Translations under genes and position numbers: made by a program
Notes under the pieces: model-generated
Database searches by the model: none
Seen by the model: only the letters and a program-made list of their open reading frames with translations
What the model was told of the DNA's origin: nothing
In this document: piece by piece, positions 46,308 through 57,025 of the stretch
Numbering within the stretch: the stretch's first letter is position 1
Layout: each line of letters starts with the position of its first letter
DNA from: Lophium mytilinum
Taxonomy: Eukaryota; Ascomycota; Dothideomycetes; Mytilinidiales; Mytilinidiaceae
Length of the DNA stretch: 64,000 nt
NCBI GenBank assembly: GCA_010093605.1
Contig: MU004186.1
Coordinates: 17,765 to 81,764 of the forward strand
Reading direction: 5' to 3'

Positions 46308-47677
46308 CTATAGCCTTGCCTCGATCCCCAGCGGCTTCTCTTCTGCTGCTACTGCGTCTCTTAGCGCGGCGACGACGTCGTGTTCGTGTATCCAAGTTGG
46401 ATCTCCCCGATTCTTCATCCTCGCCCTCAATTCCTCATCCGTCTCCACTTTCCCAATCCTCTCAACCTTGGCCTTATTCCCCGAATGTACGGTATACAGC
46501 ACTTGATCTGTATGCGGCTTCCTTGTCCTACCGTACACTCTCAGAGATTTCGCAATATCTTCATCTCCCGGCAACTTTGTCGCGGAAGGCGGGAACACGT
46601 TCAATACAGATTGTGCGAATGACCACCCGTCATCAATCGCCAGACTCCCTCCGGCCGCAAACGCACCGCCATGAGCGTGTGCAGCATCACCCGCTAATGT
46701 GACCCTCCCGGCACCTAGCGTCCACGAGTCGAGTCCCTGCGCAGCAACGTTGGGATAGATGCGCGTGTGTGGGACCGCGTCCACGATAGCGCGGATAAGG
46801 GGGCTCCAGTCTTTGTAATATTTTCGCAAGACTGAAACGTCGCCGTCCGAATCCCAGACAGCATCTTTATACGGTGCATCAGCCGCATCCGGGTCGCTTT
46901 GGTAGGATCCCACGACGGTGAACAGATCTTTTCCCAGTTTGGAGACAAAGAGCGTGCGTTCGTGGCCCCAGAAATGAGTCGCCTCGTCCGGTAGATCTGG
47001 AATGTCGGAGACGTGGGAGAAGGGGAAGACGGAGCGAAAAGTGACCCAACCTGTCCATTGCGGTTGAGAGCTGGGGACGAAGAAACGTCGGACGGCAGAG
47101 TTTATGCCGTCGGCGCCCAGGAGGAGGTCCGCCGTAGTAGTTGAACCGTCGAGAAACTTGATGGTAAGTTCTTTCGGGCTGCTGCTGTACAAAATTGATA
47201 GGAATGCCTTCCCGAGATGGAGTTGCGCAGGATCGATATGCTCGAGGAGTGCTTGTTGCAGATGTGCGCGGTAGTATCGCGATGTGAGATGGCGATCTAT
47301 AACCTGGCCTTTGTGATGATCTGCTGAAACCACTTCGTTCGTCTTATAATGTCTACTTGTACGTTAGATTGACGTGATGATATTGGTACTCAAATTATCA
47401 CGTGATGTGCACGTGCTTACCGATATATCATTGGCAACTTCGTTTTGAGGTTTCGGAAAGCAATCGAGTCATCAATCGCATTATCGAGACCCAGGCGATC
47501 TAACGTCCTCAACCCGTTTGGCCCCAGTGCGATTGAAGCTCCGATCTCCTGCAACTTCGTCGCTCGCTCGTAGATCTGGACATCGATGCCTGGGTGAATC
47601 TTGAGCGCGATTGCGGCAGTGAGGCCAGCAATCCCAGCGCCAACGATGGCTATACGGAGTCTTGGTGTCTCTGACAT
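46308..47677 (-). CDS. FAD-dependent monooxygenase, salicylate-hydroxylase type
   Basis: Exon 1 (47421-47677) and exon 2 (46308-47352) join across a 68-bp intron (GTAAGC donor, CTAAC branch, TAG acceptor) to give 433 residues, a normal length for class A flavoprotein hydroxylases. The N-terminus has the Rossmann fingerprint VGAGIAGLTAAIAL (GxGxxG at 13-18). The DG motif is LLGADGINSAVRRF and the GD motif is VTLAGDAAHAHGGAFAAGGS, which bind FAD and the pyridine nucleotide. Such enzymes hydroxylate aromatic acids or phenols with NAD(P)H and O2; the substrate cannot be read from sequence. A minus-strand TATA-like CATATAAAG lies at 47714-47722. It is divergent from an allantoate-type permease. 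Confidence 0.9.
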
Positions 47678-48182
47678 GGTTGACCAAGGGATAGAATGTC
47701 TCTTGGATAGCTTCTTTATATGGACCTTGTCTTACATGTCGTCCTAGCCCGGGGTGCCCTTTTCTGTCTAGCCTCGAACCCCACACCGGCTTCAAGTCGG
47801 GAATTTCAAACCAACCACCAACATCACGCAAGATGCAACTACGATTCCGAATGCGCTCACTATCTGATTACCGACATACACCCTGAAACGCGTGTATCCT
47901 AGGATGCAGACACCCTGCGCCTGGGACGATGGGCCTATCCATCACTGTCTACGGAGACCACGACTCTTCGGGTAAGGGATGCAGTGCATCATTGATGCCT
48001 GCTATGATGAGCATCGGGGAAGAACCGGTGATACAGAGCACGAATTCGTGGTTGGTGCTCTCCTACAGGGCGGGGTCAACATAGCACAGCCGTGATATTT
48101 AAGACCACGACAGAAAGGCGGCTTTCATATGCAGCGCAACCTGGACCCTGACTTCAGGACCAAGTCACATCATCTTCCTACC
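47678..48182. promoter_or_regulatory. Shared divergent promoter, monooxygenase and permease
   Basis: This 505-bp interval separates two divergent start codons. A TATA-like CATATAAAG (minus) lies about 40 bp upstream of the monooxygenase ATG, and TATTTAAG (plus, about 48096) lies about 80 bp before the permease ATG. One HGATAR-type GATA site (CTATCT on the plus strand, near 47860) is visible, which would fit nitrogen regulation but could be chance. Confidence 0.5.
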
Positions 48183-49916
48183 ATGTCGTCGGATTCTTTG
48201 AAAGGCGACGACTCGACAGTCACGACCAGGAATGTGGCGCCTCCGAAGTTGCCCGACAAGTTCGCAGATGAAAGCTACAAGCTCTTCTCTCAAGTAATAG
48301 TGGAAGAACCAACGCCAGAGGAAGCAAAGAGGATTCAAAAGAAGCTCGTTCGACGAATATTACCGTTCATATGTGTCGGATACCATTTGATGTACGTAGA
48401 CAAGCAGACTGTGAGTATCAATCTTTGTTTTCCTGCCCTTCCAACCACGAAGCTCACAGTGATTAGCTTGGAAGCTCTGCCATTCTAGGGATATTGAAGG
48501 ATGGGCACCTGAATGCAAATCAATACAATTGGCTTTCGTCTATCTTCTACCTTGGATACTTGGTGGCGGAATGGCCGCAGAATCTAGCTTTGCAGCGTTT
48601 CCCCGTGGCGAAGTGGCTGGCCGGTAATCTGATTATTTGGTGAGAATCACGCTTCAGCTCTGTCTTCGATCCCGCTGACTTTCAATCAGGGGATGCATTC
48701 TACTGCTGCACATTCCTTGCAAGAACTTCGCGTCGCTCTTCGTCGTGCGGTTTTTCCTCGGCCTTGCAGAAGCCTGCATCGTGCCCTCGTTTTTACTTAT
48801 CCTGGGAATGTTCTTTACATATGACGAGCAGTCGGTGCTGATGCCTCTCATGTGGGCGGCCGGCAATGCTAGTCCTATCACCTCTGGCTTGCTGTCTTAC
48901 GGCGTTCTGTGGATTGATACTGGTAGCTTCTCGTCGTGGAAATGGTTCATGGGTAAGAGACTCCGTCCGTGACTCCAATCAAACTGTGACGAACACTAAC
49001 ACCAGGCTTAACAGTCATCACCGGCTCCTTGACCGTCATCTTCGGCATCTCGGTCTGGTTCTTCTTTCCAGACAGCCCGCTCACGGCAAGCTTCCTTACC
49101 CTTGAGGAACGCGCGCAAGCCATCCTTCGCATCCAATCCAATCATTCTGGTATCGAGCAGAAGCACTTTAAACGGCACCAGTTCATTGAAGCCATTCGCG
49201 ATCCGAAAACGTGGTTGTTTTTCCTGCACGCTTGGTCCCAAGAGATGGCCAACGGGCTCACCAACCAGTACTCCCTGATCATCAAATCGTTCGGCTTCAC
49301 TACTCTTCAAACCACCCTGCTCGGCTGCATCACAGGCCTTACCTCCCTTGTCTCTCTGCTCGCAGCTGCTGTCATACTAGCGAAGACACGGAACAGTCGA
49401 GCTTGGCTGAGTGCCGCAGCTTACATCCCGCCCATCATCTCCTGCATTCTTCTCATTGCACTTCCTTGGAGCAACCGCTGGGGTCTCTTATCAGCTATCT
49501 GGATCCGTTCGACTGGCGGTATCCCGTACGCCGTCGTCATGATATGGGCTGCAAACTGCTCGGCTGGTCATACGAAGAAGACGGCGGTCATCGCACTTTA
49601 CCACGTCGGATACGGCCTAGGAAACCTCCTCTCGCCACAGCTCTTCCAGCCGCAGTATGCGCCGCGGTATATTGTCACTTGGGCTGTGATTCTAGGGGTT
49701 GCGTGTGTACTCCCGTCCGCTATTGTGCTGTACTTAAGATGGTATTTGGTGAAGGAGAACAGGAGGCGGGACGCACTCGACCAGCAAGGGAAGGTTCAAG
49801 AGATTGGGATTGTGGAGCATCTTGATGAGAGCGGCGAGACGACTGAAGATGTGGTTGATGCCAGGCAACTTGATCTAACCGATCGGGAAAATTTGGCGTT
49901 TCGATACGTTCTATAG
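48183..49916 (+). CDS. MFS permease, allantoate (Dal5/anion:cation symporter) family
   Basis: Four exons (48183-48410, 48467-48639, 48690-48952, 49006-49916) with introns of 56, 50 and 53 bp and agreeing phases give 524 residues, the usual length for 12-helix family members. Diagnostic stretches are VRFFLGLAEACIVPSF in helix 4-5, WAAGNASPITSGLLSYG, and the post-helix-6 motif FPDSPLTASFLTLEERAQ. The charged N-terminus with PEEAKRIQKKLVRRILPF leads into helix 1. Members import small organic anions such as allantoate, nicotinate or phthalate with protons at the plasma membrane. The divergent monooxygenase suggests an aromatic acid substrate (inference). An in-frame ATG at 48129 would add 18 residues. 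Confidence 0.88.
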
Positions 49917-50532
49917 AGGAAGCTTTGCTCGCTGAACTCCTCCATGCGTGTCGTCTCAGAAACAGGCGTACTATCTGCTCATCACATCATCAGCGGCTCT
50001 ACAGACTGCTCCTCCATACATATATGCAAGAGTCAAGACACAAATCGATATTCTATTCCAGTCACGTGTAGCAGCGCTCTTCGCTCCGATTCGAACAGTG
50101 GCAGACATAAGCATTTCCCAAGACCCAGAGTACCGCATACGTGTACCCGCACCCTGCCTTATCGACGAACGTTTCCGATCCCTCGCCTCCGAGTCAGCGG
50201 GCGACCTGCAGATCCTGGTAGTTCCATGTGCGATATGTCGTTCGGATCGCGCCATCAACACCATGCAACGCGCAACACTGACATCGCCAAAGCTTAACGA
50301 CGGCAAATAGAGACCGTCTAAAGGTCCACTATTATACTAGAACTATGGACAATTGAACAGAGTCAGTTCGGGCCGATCTTTGCTAGCTTTGGAGTCGCGG
50401 GGTTCAAAATGTGAACCGTCTGCTCAACATGCAGCTGGTCCTCTGGTCCTGGGAGTTGCATCGCCTCTTCTTCTCTATTGTCTGAGTTTCTTCGAGCTTC
50501 AACGAAGCATATCAAGTTGAAATTACTTCGCA
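49917..50532. other. Intergenic between two permease genes
   Basis: Open frames of 111-120 codons overlap here on both strands (49948-50310 plus, 49971-50306 minus). One, ALFAPIRTVADISISQDPEY and PCAICRSDRAINTMQRATLT on the plus strand, is mildly protein-like but starts without context. I do not call it. Confidence 0.35.
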
Positions 50533-52217
50533 ATGGCGGCTAACGAGAAAGACGAAAATGTTAATATCGTTCCTTCATCTCCTTCAGCCTCCGACCATGA
50601 GCTAGACTCGCACCCTCGAGCGAAAGACAATGCGTGGATCAAGCTGATGACTTACCTCCACTGGTATCCGCACGACATGCCTAGCAAGGAAAAGGCCTTG
50701 ATTCTGAAGCTTGATCTGAGCATCTTGATCTTCGGATGCTTGTCATTCTTCACCAAATACCTAGACCAGCAGTCGTTAACGAATGCCTATGTCAGGTAAG
50801 CACATTCCCCAAAACGGAATGCGTGCCCCATCTAACTATCTCCAGTGGCATGAAAGAAGAGTTGGGCCTGCACGGCAAAGAAATCAATTACCTAACCGCC
50901 ACATTCTGGGCCTCGTACTGCACTTTCATGATTCCAGCCTGCTACTTTCTAACCCACTACCCTGCGAACATCGTACTACCCATTTTGGAAGTGGGATGGG
51001 GCCTCTCTACTTTCGGTCTAGCGTGGGCGCAGAACGTGCAAACGGTATATGCGATGCGCTTCTTCACCGGCATCTTCGAATGCTGCAGTTTCACGGGGAC
51101 AATCTACGTCATTGGGAGCTGGTACAAGCCGCAAGAGATTGGGAGACGTGTTGCGCTTTTCTTTATTGCGAGTCCGCTAGGCACCATGTTTGCAGGTTAC
51201 TTGCAGGCAGCGGCATACAAGAACCTGAATGGGGTTCATGGGCTGGCTGGCTGGAGGTAAGACCCCAACGGCCTCATCGTGCCCGACGTTATCTAACTTT
51301 ACTGGCTGAATCTAGGTGGCTCTTCATCGTCGACGCCATCATCACCCTACCCATCTGCCTCCTAGGCTTCTTCGTCTTCCCCGACGTCCCATCGCGCAGA
51401 AAGCCGCGATTCCTGACAGCCATCGACCAAGCTTTCGCACAAAAGCGTCTGCAAGGCTTCACAGCACCACCGCAGCTTCGAATCTCAAGGTCGATCTTCC
51501 GCCGCGTCTTCTCTCGCTGGCATTGGTATCTTTTCGTCGCGCAATGGGCCATTATGGACCAGAACTTCCTCCCAAGCGCGCAGCCCTTCTCCCTCTACCT
51601 GAAAGCAAAGAGCCATATCTACTCCGTCGTCCGTATCAACACGTTGCCCACGATTGCGACGGCCGTGAGTGTTGTTGCCGCTATCACGTGCGGAATCGTT
51701 GCGGATAGGACGGGCAGGTTCTGGGTCCCGGCCTATCTAGTAACACTCCCCGTGATTGTGGGGACGGCGCTGCTAGTAGCGTGGGATGTGGGTGAGAGCG
51801 GAAGATTGGCGGGCTTTATACTAACTGGATTTGAGGGAGGTGCGTTCATGTTATCTTCGGGCGTTCTTTGAAGTGATCAGCTAATCGTATCTAGCCATGT
51901 CTCCATTGACCATGGGATGGGCGACTGTAACCATGGCCGGTGATGCCGAGGAGCGTGCAGTCGTGACAGCGAGTATGAACGCGATCGGGCAAGGTATCAT
52001 GGCCGGAACGCAGGTGGTACAGTATTCTGCGACAAGTGCACCCAACTTCCATGGAGGATTCAGTAGTATTCTGGCGACGTCGGTGGTGCAGTTAGGTCTC
52101 ATCACAGCCATCTTGTACCTTACTTCCAGGGATAAAAAGAAAGCTGGGAACGGAGACTTGAAGAGTAGAGATGTCGAGGTCGGGGAGCCGGCTATTTTGG
52201 TTGCGGAAAAGCTGTGA
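50533..52217 (+). CDS. MFS permease, pantothenate/vitamin (Fen2/Liz1-like) type
   Basis: Four exons (50533-50795, 50846-51256, 51316-51839, 51895-52217) with introns of 50, 59 and 55 bp and matching phases give 506 residues. Helix 1 carries KALILKLDLSILIFGCLSFF followed by TKYLDQQSLTNAYVSGMKEE, the hallmark of the pantothenate/biotin branch of the anion:cation symporters. YAMRFFTGIFECCSFTG and FPDVPSRRKPRFLT follow at the expected places. It probably imports a carboxylated vitamin or related acid with protons; the exact substrate is not readable. It is co-directional with the allantoate-type permease, but with 616 bp between them they are separate transcription units. Confidence 0.88.
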
Positions 52218-52774
52218 CGAGTGGGAGACTGTAGAAGGGCGTACCTCGTCAATTTCGACGCATCTAGAGCTGCTATGACCTGGCCCTAGTCTCTAAGTTT
52301 TAAGCGATCGATGAATGAGAATGAGGCTTAGGACCGAAAATAGGGACCAGTATTCGTTATATTCTGCAGTTAAGAGCCTATAATAAAGGTAACACGTCGC
52401 TTATCGACATAGTATGACTCTACATACAAGTATCTTGAGAAACCGAGATAATCTCACCACTAGGGTTGTCGGGAGGATGGAGAAACGCTGCGTCAATCAT
52501 ACATAACAACACTAGCAAGATCATGGGAAGCGCGGGTTTTCAGCGGCCTGGCCGATATTCAAAGGTTGTACGAATAATGAAGCTCAGAAAGGCTTGCGCG
52601 AGGAAGGTCAATTTCATGAATCCTGCAACTTCCTTCCTCCAGCTCCGAATAGTGAGTTGCCGAATCTGGGACTGTAGTATCCCGAGTTTTGGTCCAGTAT
52701 AAGAGCAAGGCCAGCTTCAACAGCTCCAGCTCCTCTTCCACCGCTCGTCTCTTCCTCCTGGACAACTCATTTCT
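52218..52774. other. Intergenic between convergent genes
   Basis: No supportable gene. Short frames on both strands are not convincing. Confidence 0.4.
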
Positions 52775-54570
52775 TTAAGCCACGACCATCTCGAGATTTC
52801 TCACAATCTCTACCTGACGCTCTTCCCAGAAAGACCGCAACTTCTCACCAAGTGAACCAATTTGAACCGCCCCGAGCTCCTCATAAGCCTCCAGAATAGG
52901 TCTGAACATCCCCAAAGGCGTCTCCAAAGCCTTCGCTTTGTGCTCAGAAACTCGCCCGCCCTGCTCGTTGGTCACTTGGTGAGCTTCCTGGAGCGCCGAC
53001 TCCATCGTTCCCAGGATATACTCCCCAGGCAAGAGCTTTGGAAGGTTGCAACTGCGGGCAAGTAACGTGAGGGCGCTCAATCTGATAGCAGTCTCTTCGG
53101 TGTAGATATCCGCTCCATCTAAGACACATTCCACGAGAGCATTGCGTCCGCTCGCGTCAACCTCCTCCGCATCGGCCCCGTGCTGAATGAGCAGCTCGGC
53201 AATGGCAACGCGCTCTCTAGCCCAGGCCAGGGGCCCGCCACCACACAAGGCAATGACCAGAGCTCCTCTACGCAGCCCCCCTTCGACTGTCGTGTAACCA
53301 CGTGCATCGGCGCCGCGTTGTAGGAGTTCATGAACGCACTTCAACCGGAGTCTGGCATTGGTCTCATCCGGTGGAGTGCGGTAGAGGGCTTCGCACAGGT
53401 CGTTGGTGGCGGACAAGAACTTTTTCTTGCGCTTTGATCCGTAGCGGCGCACGTAGTATTTATTGGAGACAGACACGCCGGCCTCAATGAGCATGACTGC
53501 TGCTTCCAGTCTCCCAGTGAGAAGAGAAACTCGGAGCGCTTTTTGGCCGGTGGGTACGTAGTCGCCCATGTCGTCCCAGACTTTGTTGCTGTAAACCAGG
53601 TTGCGATCTACGTCGGCCGCTAGAAGAAGGCTGAGCTGCGTATTGGATCGAGTTATGTCCTTTTCGTAGATCACCTCTAGCAGAATCGGGTCGTGACTGC
53701 GATCGTACCAGCTTAGATTCGCTCCGTGCTGGACGAGTAGCTTGAAGATGTCGAGGCTCTGGAGCCGGACTACTCTATGGAGGAATGACGAAGCAATTGC
53801 ATTACCTGCACCTATGAGTCGTTAGTTGCCGTTTTTGATTACGCTGGGCAAGCAATCGTCTTGCTGCCGCTTGGGGCGCTGGAAAAGAGACGAAATTTCA
53901 TCAATTTGTGAATCACACAAGATTCCTTGGACAAGGCGGAGCGTCGGTGCGTTGACTTCTCTGCCGGTTGCATAACACAACGAAGTACCTCAAACAAAGT
54001 ATAAGAGTACAGTGACAAATGAAAAATGAACCTACATGATACTGTTACACCTGGCTGTACATTTGCCGTGGGATTGGCAGAATATTTCGAAAGAAGTAGC
54101 TCGATGGTTTCAACGATAGTCTGAACCCTTTGTCCTTGGCTGTCGAATTTGCAAGCAAGGCACGTCATCATGTCCAGCACTCTGGTGGCTTCATCCGCAC
54201 TGAGCCTTCCAAGCGTACCCGCTTTCACGACGAACAAGTAGATGATATCTGACTGCTCGTATCGTCCGCTGGTGACGTAAGTGTATAAAGGCCAGGGTCC
54301 TCCCGCACCATCGACGCCTGCGTTTCCATGCTCGAGAAGGTAGCGCACAAGTGCAGTCTTGGACTGCAGCACGGCCCAGTCGATTGCGTTGGTAGTTGAG
54401 CTTGCCGAGATCGAAGGGCCGATCCGGGGGGCGTTGGCTCTCCTGTGCAAATCAGTGAAGAGTTGGTCGTTGAACCGCCGACCGAGGCTGGAAAGTCGAC
54501 CAAGAGACGTGTCGTCAAGGTACCCGGCGATCTGTAATAGCAACTCGCTCGGCAGAGCACTCAGCCCCAT
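52775..54570 (-). CDS. F-box protein with ankyrin-like repeats
   Basis: The simplest model has exon 1 54036-54570 and exon 2 52775-53805 with a 230-bp intron (GTAGGT donor, CTAAC branch, CAG acceptor), giving 521 residues. An alternative adds a 36-base exon (53843-53878, PQAAARRLLAQ) behind an excellent TCTTTTCCAG acceptor, but that leaves a 37-bp intron, which is very short. Residues 4-40 are an F-box (LSALPSELLLQIAGYLDDTS), the Skp1-binding part of SCF ubiquitin ligases. Ankyrin-like repeats follow (AVLQSKTALVRYLLEHGNA; LHRVVRLQSLDIFKLLVQHG; VAIAELLIQHGADAEEVDAS). It probably selects substrates for ubiquitination, a common expanded family in Pezizomycotina. Target unknown. Confidence 0.75.
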
Positions 54571-54961
54571 GGCGGGTGATGTACTGTACGTTCTTGTTGA
54601 TACGGAGTAGTTGTGTGGTGGTGGTGTGAAGAAGTCGAGCGGCGACGATGGCGGGTCAAGTTTATGGGGCCCTATTTCTATTCACCTTTCTGGTGTGGAG
54701 CACCACGTTTTTTAGAGGCGAAATCTCCGGCACAGCCCTTCTCCTCACCTCACCTCGGACGTCACAAGTTGACCCGGCAGCTGGCGTAGTTACTGCTCCC
54801 TTGATACAGTAAGGGGTAGTACAGTTTAGTGTGAAGGCAGTTCGTAAGAAGTAGTTCGAATTGCACGGTATGAAACCTGATATCGCGCCTGAATTCTCAG
54901 ACTCTAGTTGAATGACCACAAGCATCAGTGACGAATGTGCACAAACTTCTGGTCCATCTCT
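54571..54961. other. Promoter region of the F-box gene
   Basis: Nothing beyond a likely promoter is seen. An 87-codon minus frame (54662-54925) is not convincing. Confidence 0.35.
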
Positions 54962-55130
54962 TCACACTCCACTCTCCTTCCTCTGCGCCTCCAGTATCTC
55001 CTCCTGGAGCTGCATTTCCAGCGCTTCTAGCTCCGCCAGTCGATACAGGCGCTCCTTTTCTGCACGTATAGCATCTATGCGATAGCGGAGAAAGTCGACA
55101 TGAGCAGAGTCGACCTGTGTAGGTTGGATT
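54962..55130 (-). CDS. Probable C-terminal coiled-coil exon of the upstream membrane protein
   Basis: A minus-strand frame reads DSAHVDFLRYRIDAIRAEKE, RLYRLAELEALEMQLQEEIL and EAQRKESGV before TGA. It is a clear amphipathic helix with heptad-like leucines. It is in the same frame as the stretch 55396-55139 (SSRSSTIAASVERPTDSIGV ... EYLPAEDHPSAAPEA), separated from it by one TGA. Fungal single-pass membrane proteins of the type encoded just upstream often end in such a helix, so unresolved introns probably connect these pieces. Could alternatively be a relic. Confidence 0.45.
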
Positions 55131-55322
55131 GAGTCCGGTCAAGCCTCTGGCGCAGCGCTCGGGTGATCCTCAGCAGGAAGGTACTCAGCGGGGTCAACCG
55201 CCGACGAGGAATCCAGAGTGGCGGTGACCGGCTCCGATCTCACGCCTATTGAATCGGTGGGTCGTTCCACGGAGGCTGCGATAGTGGACGATCTCGATGA
55301 ACTCCGGGCGTGAGTTGAAGCT

Positions 55323-56417
55323 TCAGCGGCCCTCTTCACCGGGAGATTGAGCTGCAGAGACCTGTAAAGGTTGGCGGCTATCAGATCCTGTCGCAATCAC
55401 ATCTGCACTCATTAAACCCACTGATTTATGCTCCAATGCTTCAGGTTGCGCACGAGACTCCGGAGGGCCAGAGCTACTACCATTTCCACCAGGCTCCCCA
55501 GCCCGTTGACGGCGCCGGTGTCGTATAAGAAAGAACAGCAACACAGACGCAACCGCGACAGCAAAAACAACACCCACCGCAATCCCAGCCTTCGCCCCTC
55601 CAGAAAGCCCATTTTGCCCGAAAGACGCAGGCGTTGGCGCAGGCGTCCCGGTCATGATCGCCAGCACCTCTCGATCAGTCGACTCCCAGAGCACCGAAAT
55701 CGGCAGAGCTGAAATGACAACAAGACTCGTGAACGTTGTCGATGCTTCCGTTGTAAACGCATTCGTGTCGACCTGCCTCACTACGCTGGTGACCCTTCCA
55801 GAGACTGTGCGCACGCATTGCTGAGCTCTCGGCATAGAGTCAGAGGGCAGTGAGGTATCGATTTCGCAGGACAGCCCGCTGCGAAGGACTGTGTGTTAGA
55901 GGATACGCTAGATTTAACGTGGGAGGATGCTCAAGAGGAGACAGGTAAGCTTACGAAGGGCAGCACACAGCTTGTATCCTCGCGCCGGCCGGAAACCCAA
56001 CGGGATCAACCCCAATGTTCCCAGCGACGTACGTTGGCGCGCACGCTGACGTCCAGCCATAGGGACACACTGCTGGGGAGTAGTAGAAAAACCCAGGATT
56101 GATTTTGTAATGGTTGCCCAACCGCGGAGGCCAAGACGGATAGCATTCTGGCATCCAGCCAGGAGCAGACGCTGGGGCTAGGACCACATGATCGCACCGT
56201 GGGTTGAAATACTTGCATTCACGATGGCACCACCACTCCGGATGTACTCTACGTCGTAAGTAACCGCAGTAGTTTTGAAACATGACTCAGGCGGTGTGAA
56301 GACAGTAGTTAATGGACCGAAATTGTAGAATTGAATGTCGGTTGGTGCTGTCAGGACGCCGACAAGAGAGGTAGCCTCTGCAAAGGTTTTTGACGGAGCG
56401 GCCGTCGTTGAAGTCAT
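55323..56417 (-). CDS. Single-pass membrane protein with cysteine-rich ectodomain
   Basis: Three exons (56253-56417, 55955-56211, 55323-55878) with introns of 41 and 76 bp give 325 residues. The first intron is short with a weak GTAGAG donor, so that junction is uncertain. The ectodomain holds CDHVVLAPASAPGWMPECYP, FFYYSPAVCPYGWTSACAPT and IQAVCCPSGLSC, the spaced cysteines of a common fungal family of surface proteins of unknown function. One helix (AGIAVGVVFAVAVASVLLFF) is followed by a basic stop-transfer stretch (RHRRRQR). I see no cleaved signal peptide after ATG 56417. The cytosolic tail as modelled ends at 55323 but probably continues to 54962 through introns I could not place. Confidence 0.65.
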
Positions 56418-57025
56418 ATTGTCAAGGTGAAAGGGTTCACAAGTGCTTGGAAGCGACAGGCAGGCTATGCGGGACAGGGAGGTGATGGCGCAGATGAAGA
56501 CAGGACGAGGCGCGCATGGCCAACTATTGAGAGGCTCGAAATAGGTACTTATATGAAATTTTGCAGGCCAGGGGGTGCATAGGCCCGGACCCCGGCTGTG
56601 TTGGTACAAAGTACACCGATACAACTCCCCTGCACTCGTCTATTATACCTTGAAAGGGCGAGCCGCAGATGGGGCCAAGGTCCCCAGAACGAGGAAGCGA
56701 AAAGGTGGAACGACTCTCTTCCTACCATTCTTTTGGGGTCGCTTTTCGTATCGAACGTCCTTCTTTTCTGACACTGTCGCGATGGGCTATGTCGCGATGG
56801 AGGTCAGCCGTTGCTGGTGTTGCTTTGACTAGGTCAAGGTAAGTACGACGAGTGGAAAGCGCTACCAGAACCCTAGACATTATTGCAATCTCGTCAATGT
56901 CGTGCCTATTCCCAAACCCCGCGTCCATCTCGTGTGTCCATTCATTTTCAAAGTTCAATTTCTTTCCTGTCTCTTTCCAATTTCTGCCCATGTATACTCA
57001 ATTTCTTTCTCGTCTTCTCTTCACT
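56418..57025. other. Intergenic between membrane protein and reductase genes
   Basis: A long pyrimidine-rich stretch (56900-57040, many TTTCTTTCC-type runs) lies in the presumed 3' untranslated region of the minus-strand reductase. No gene seen. Confidence 0.4.
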
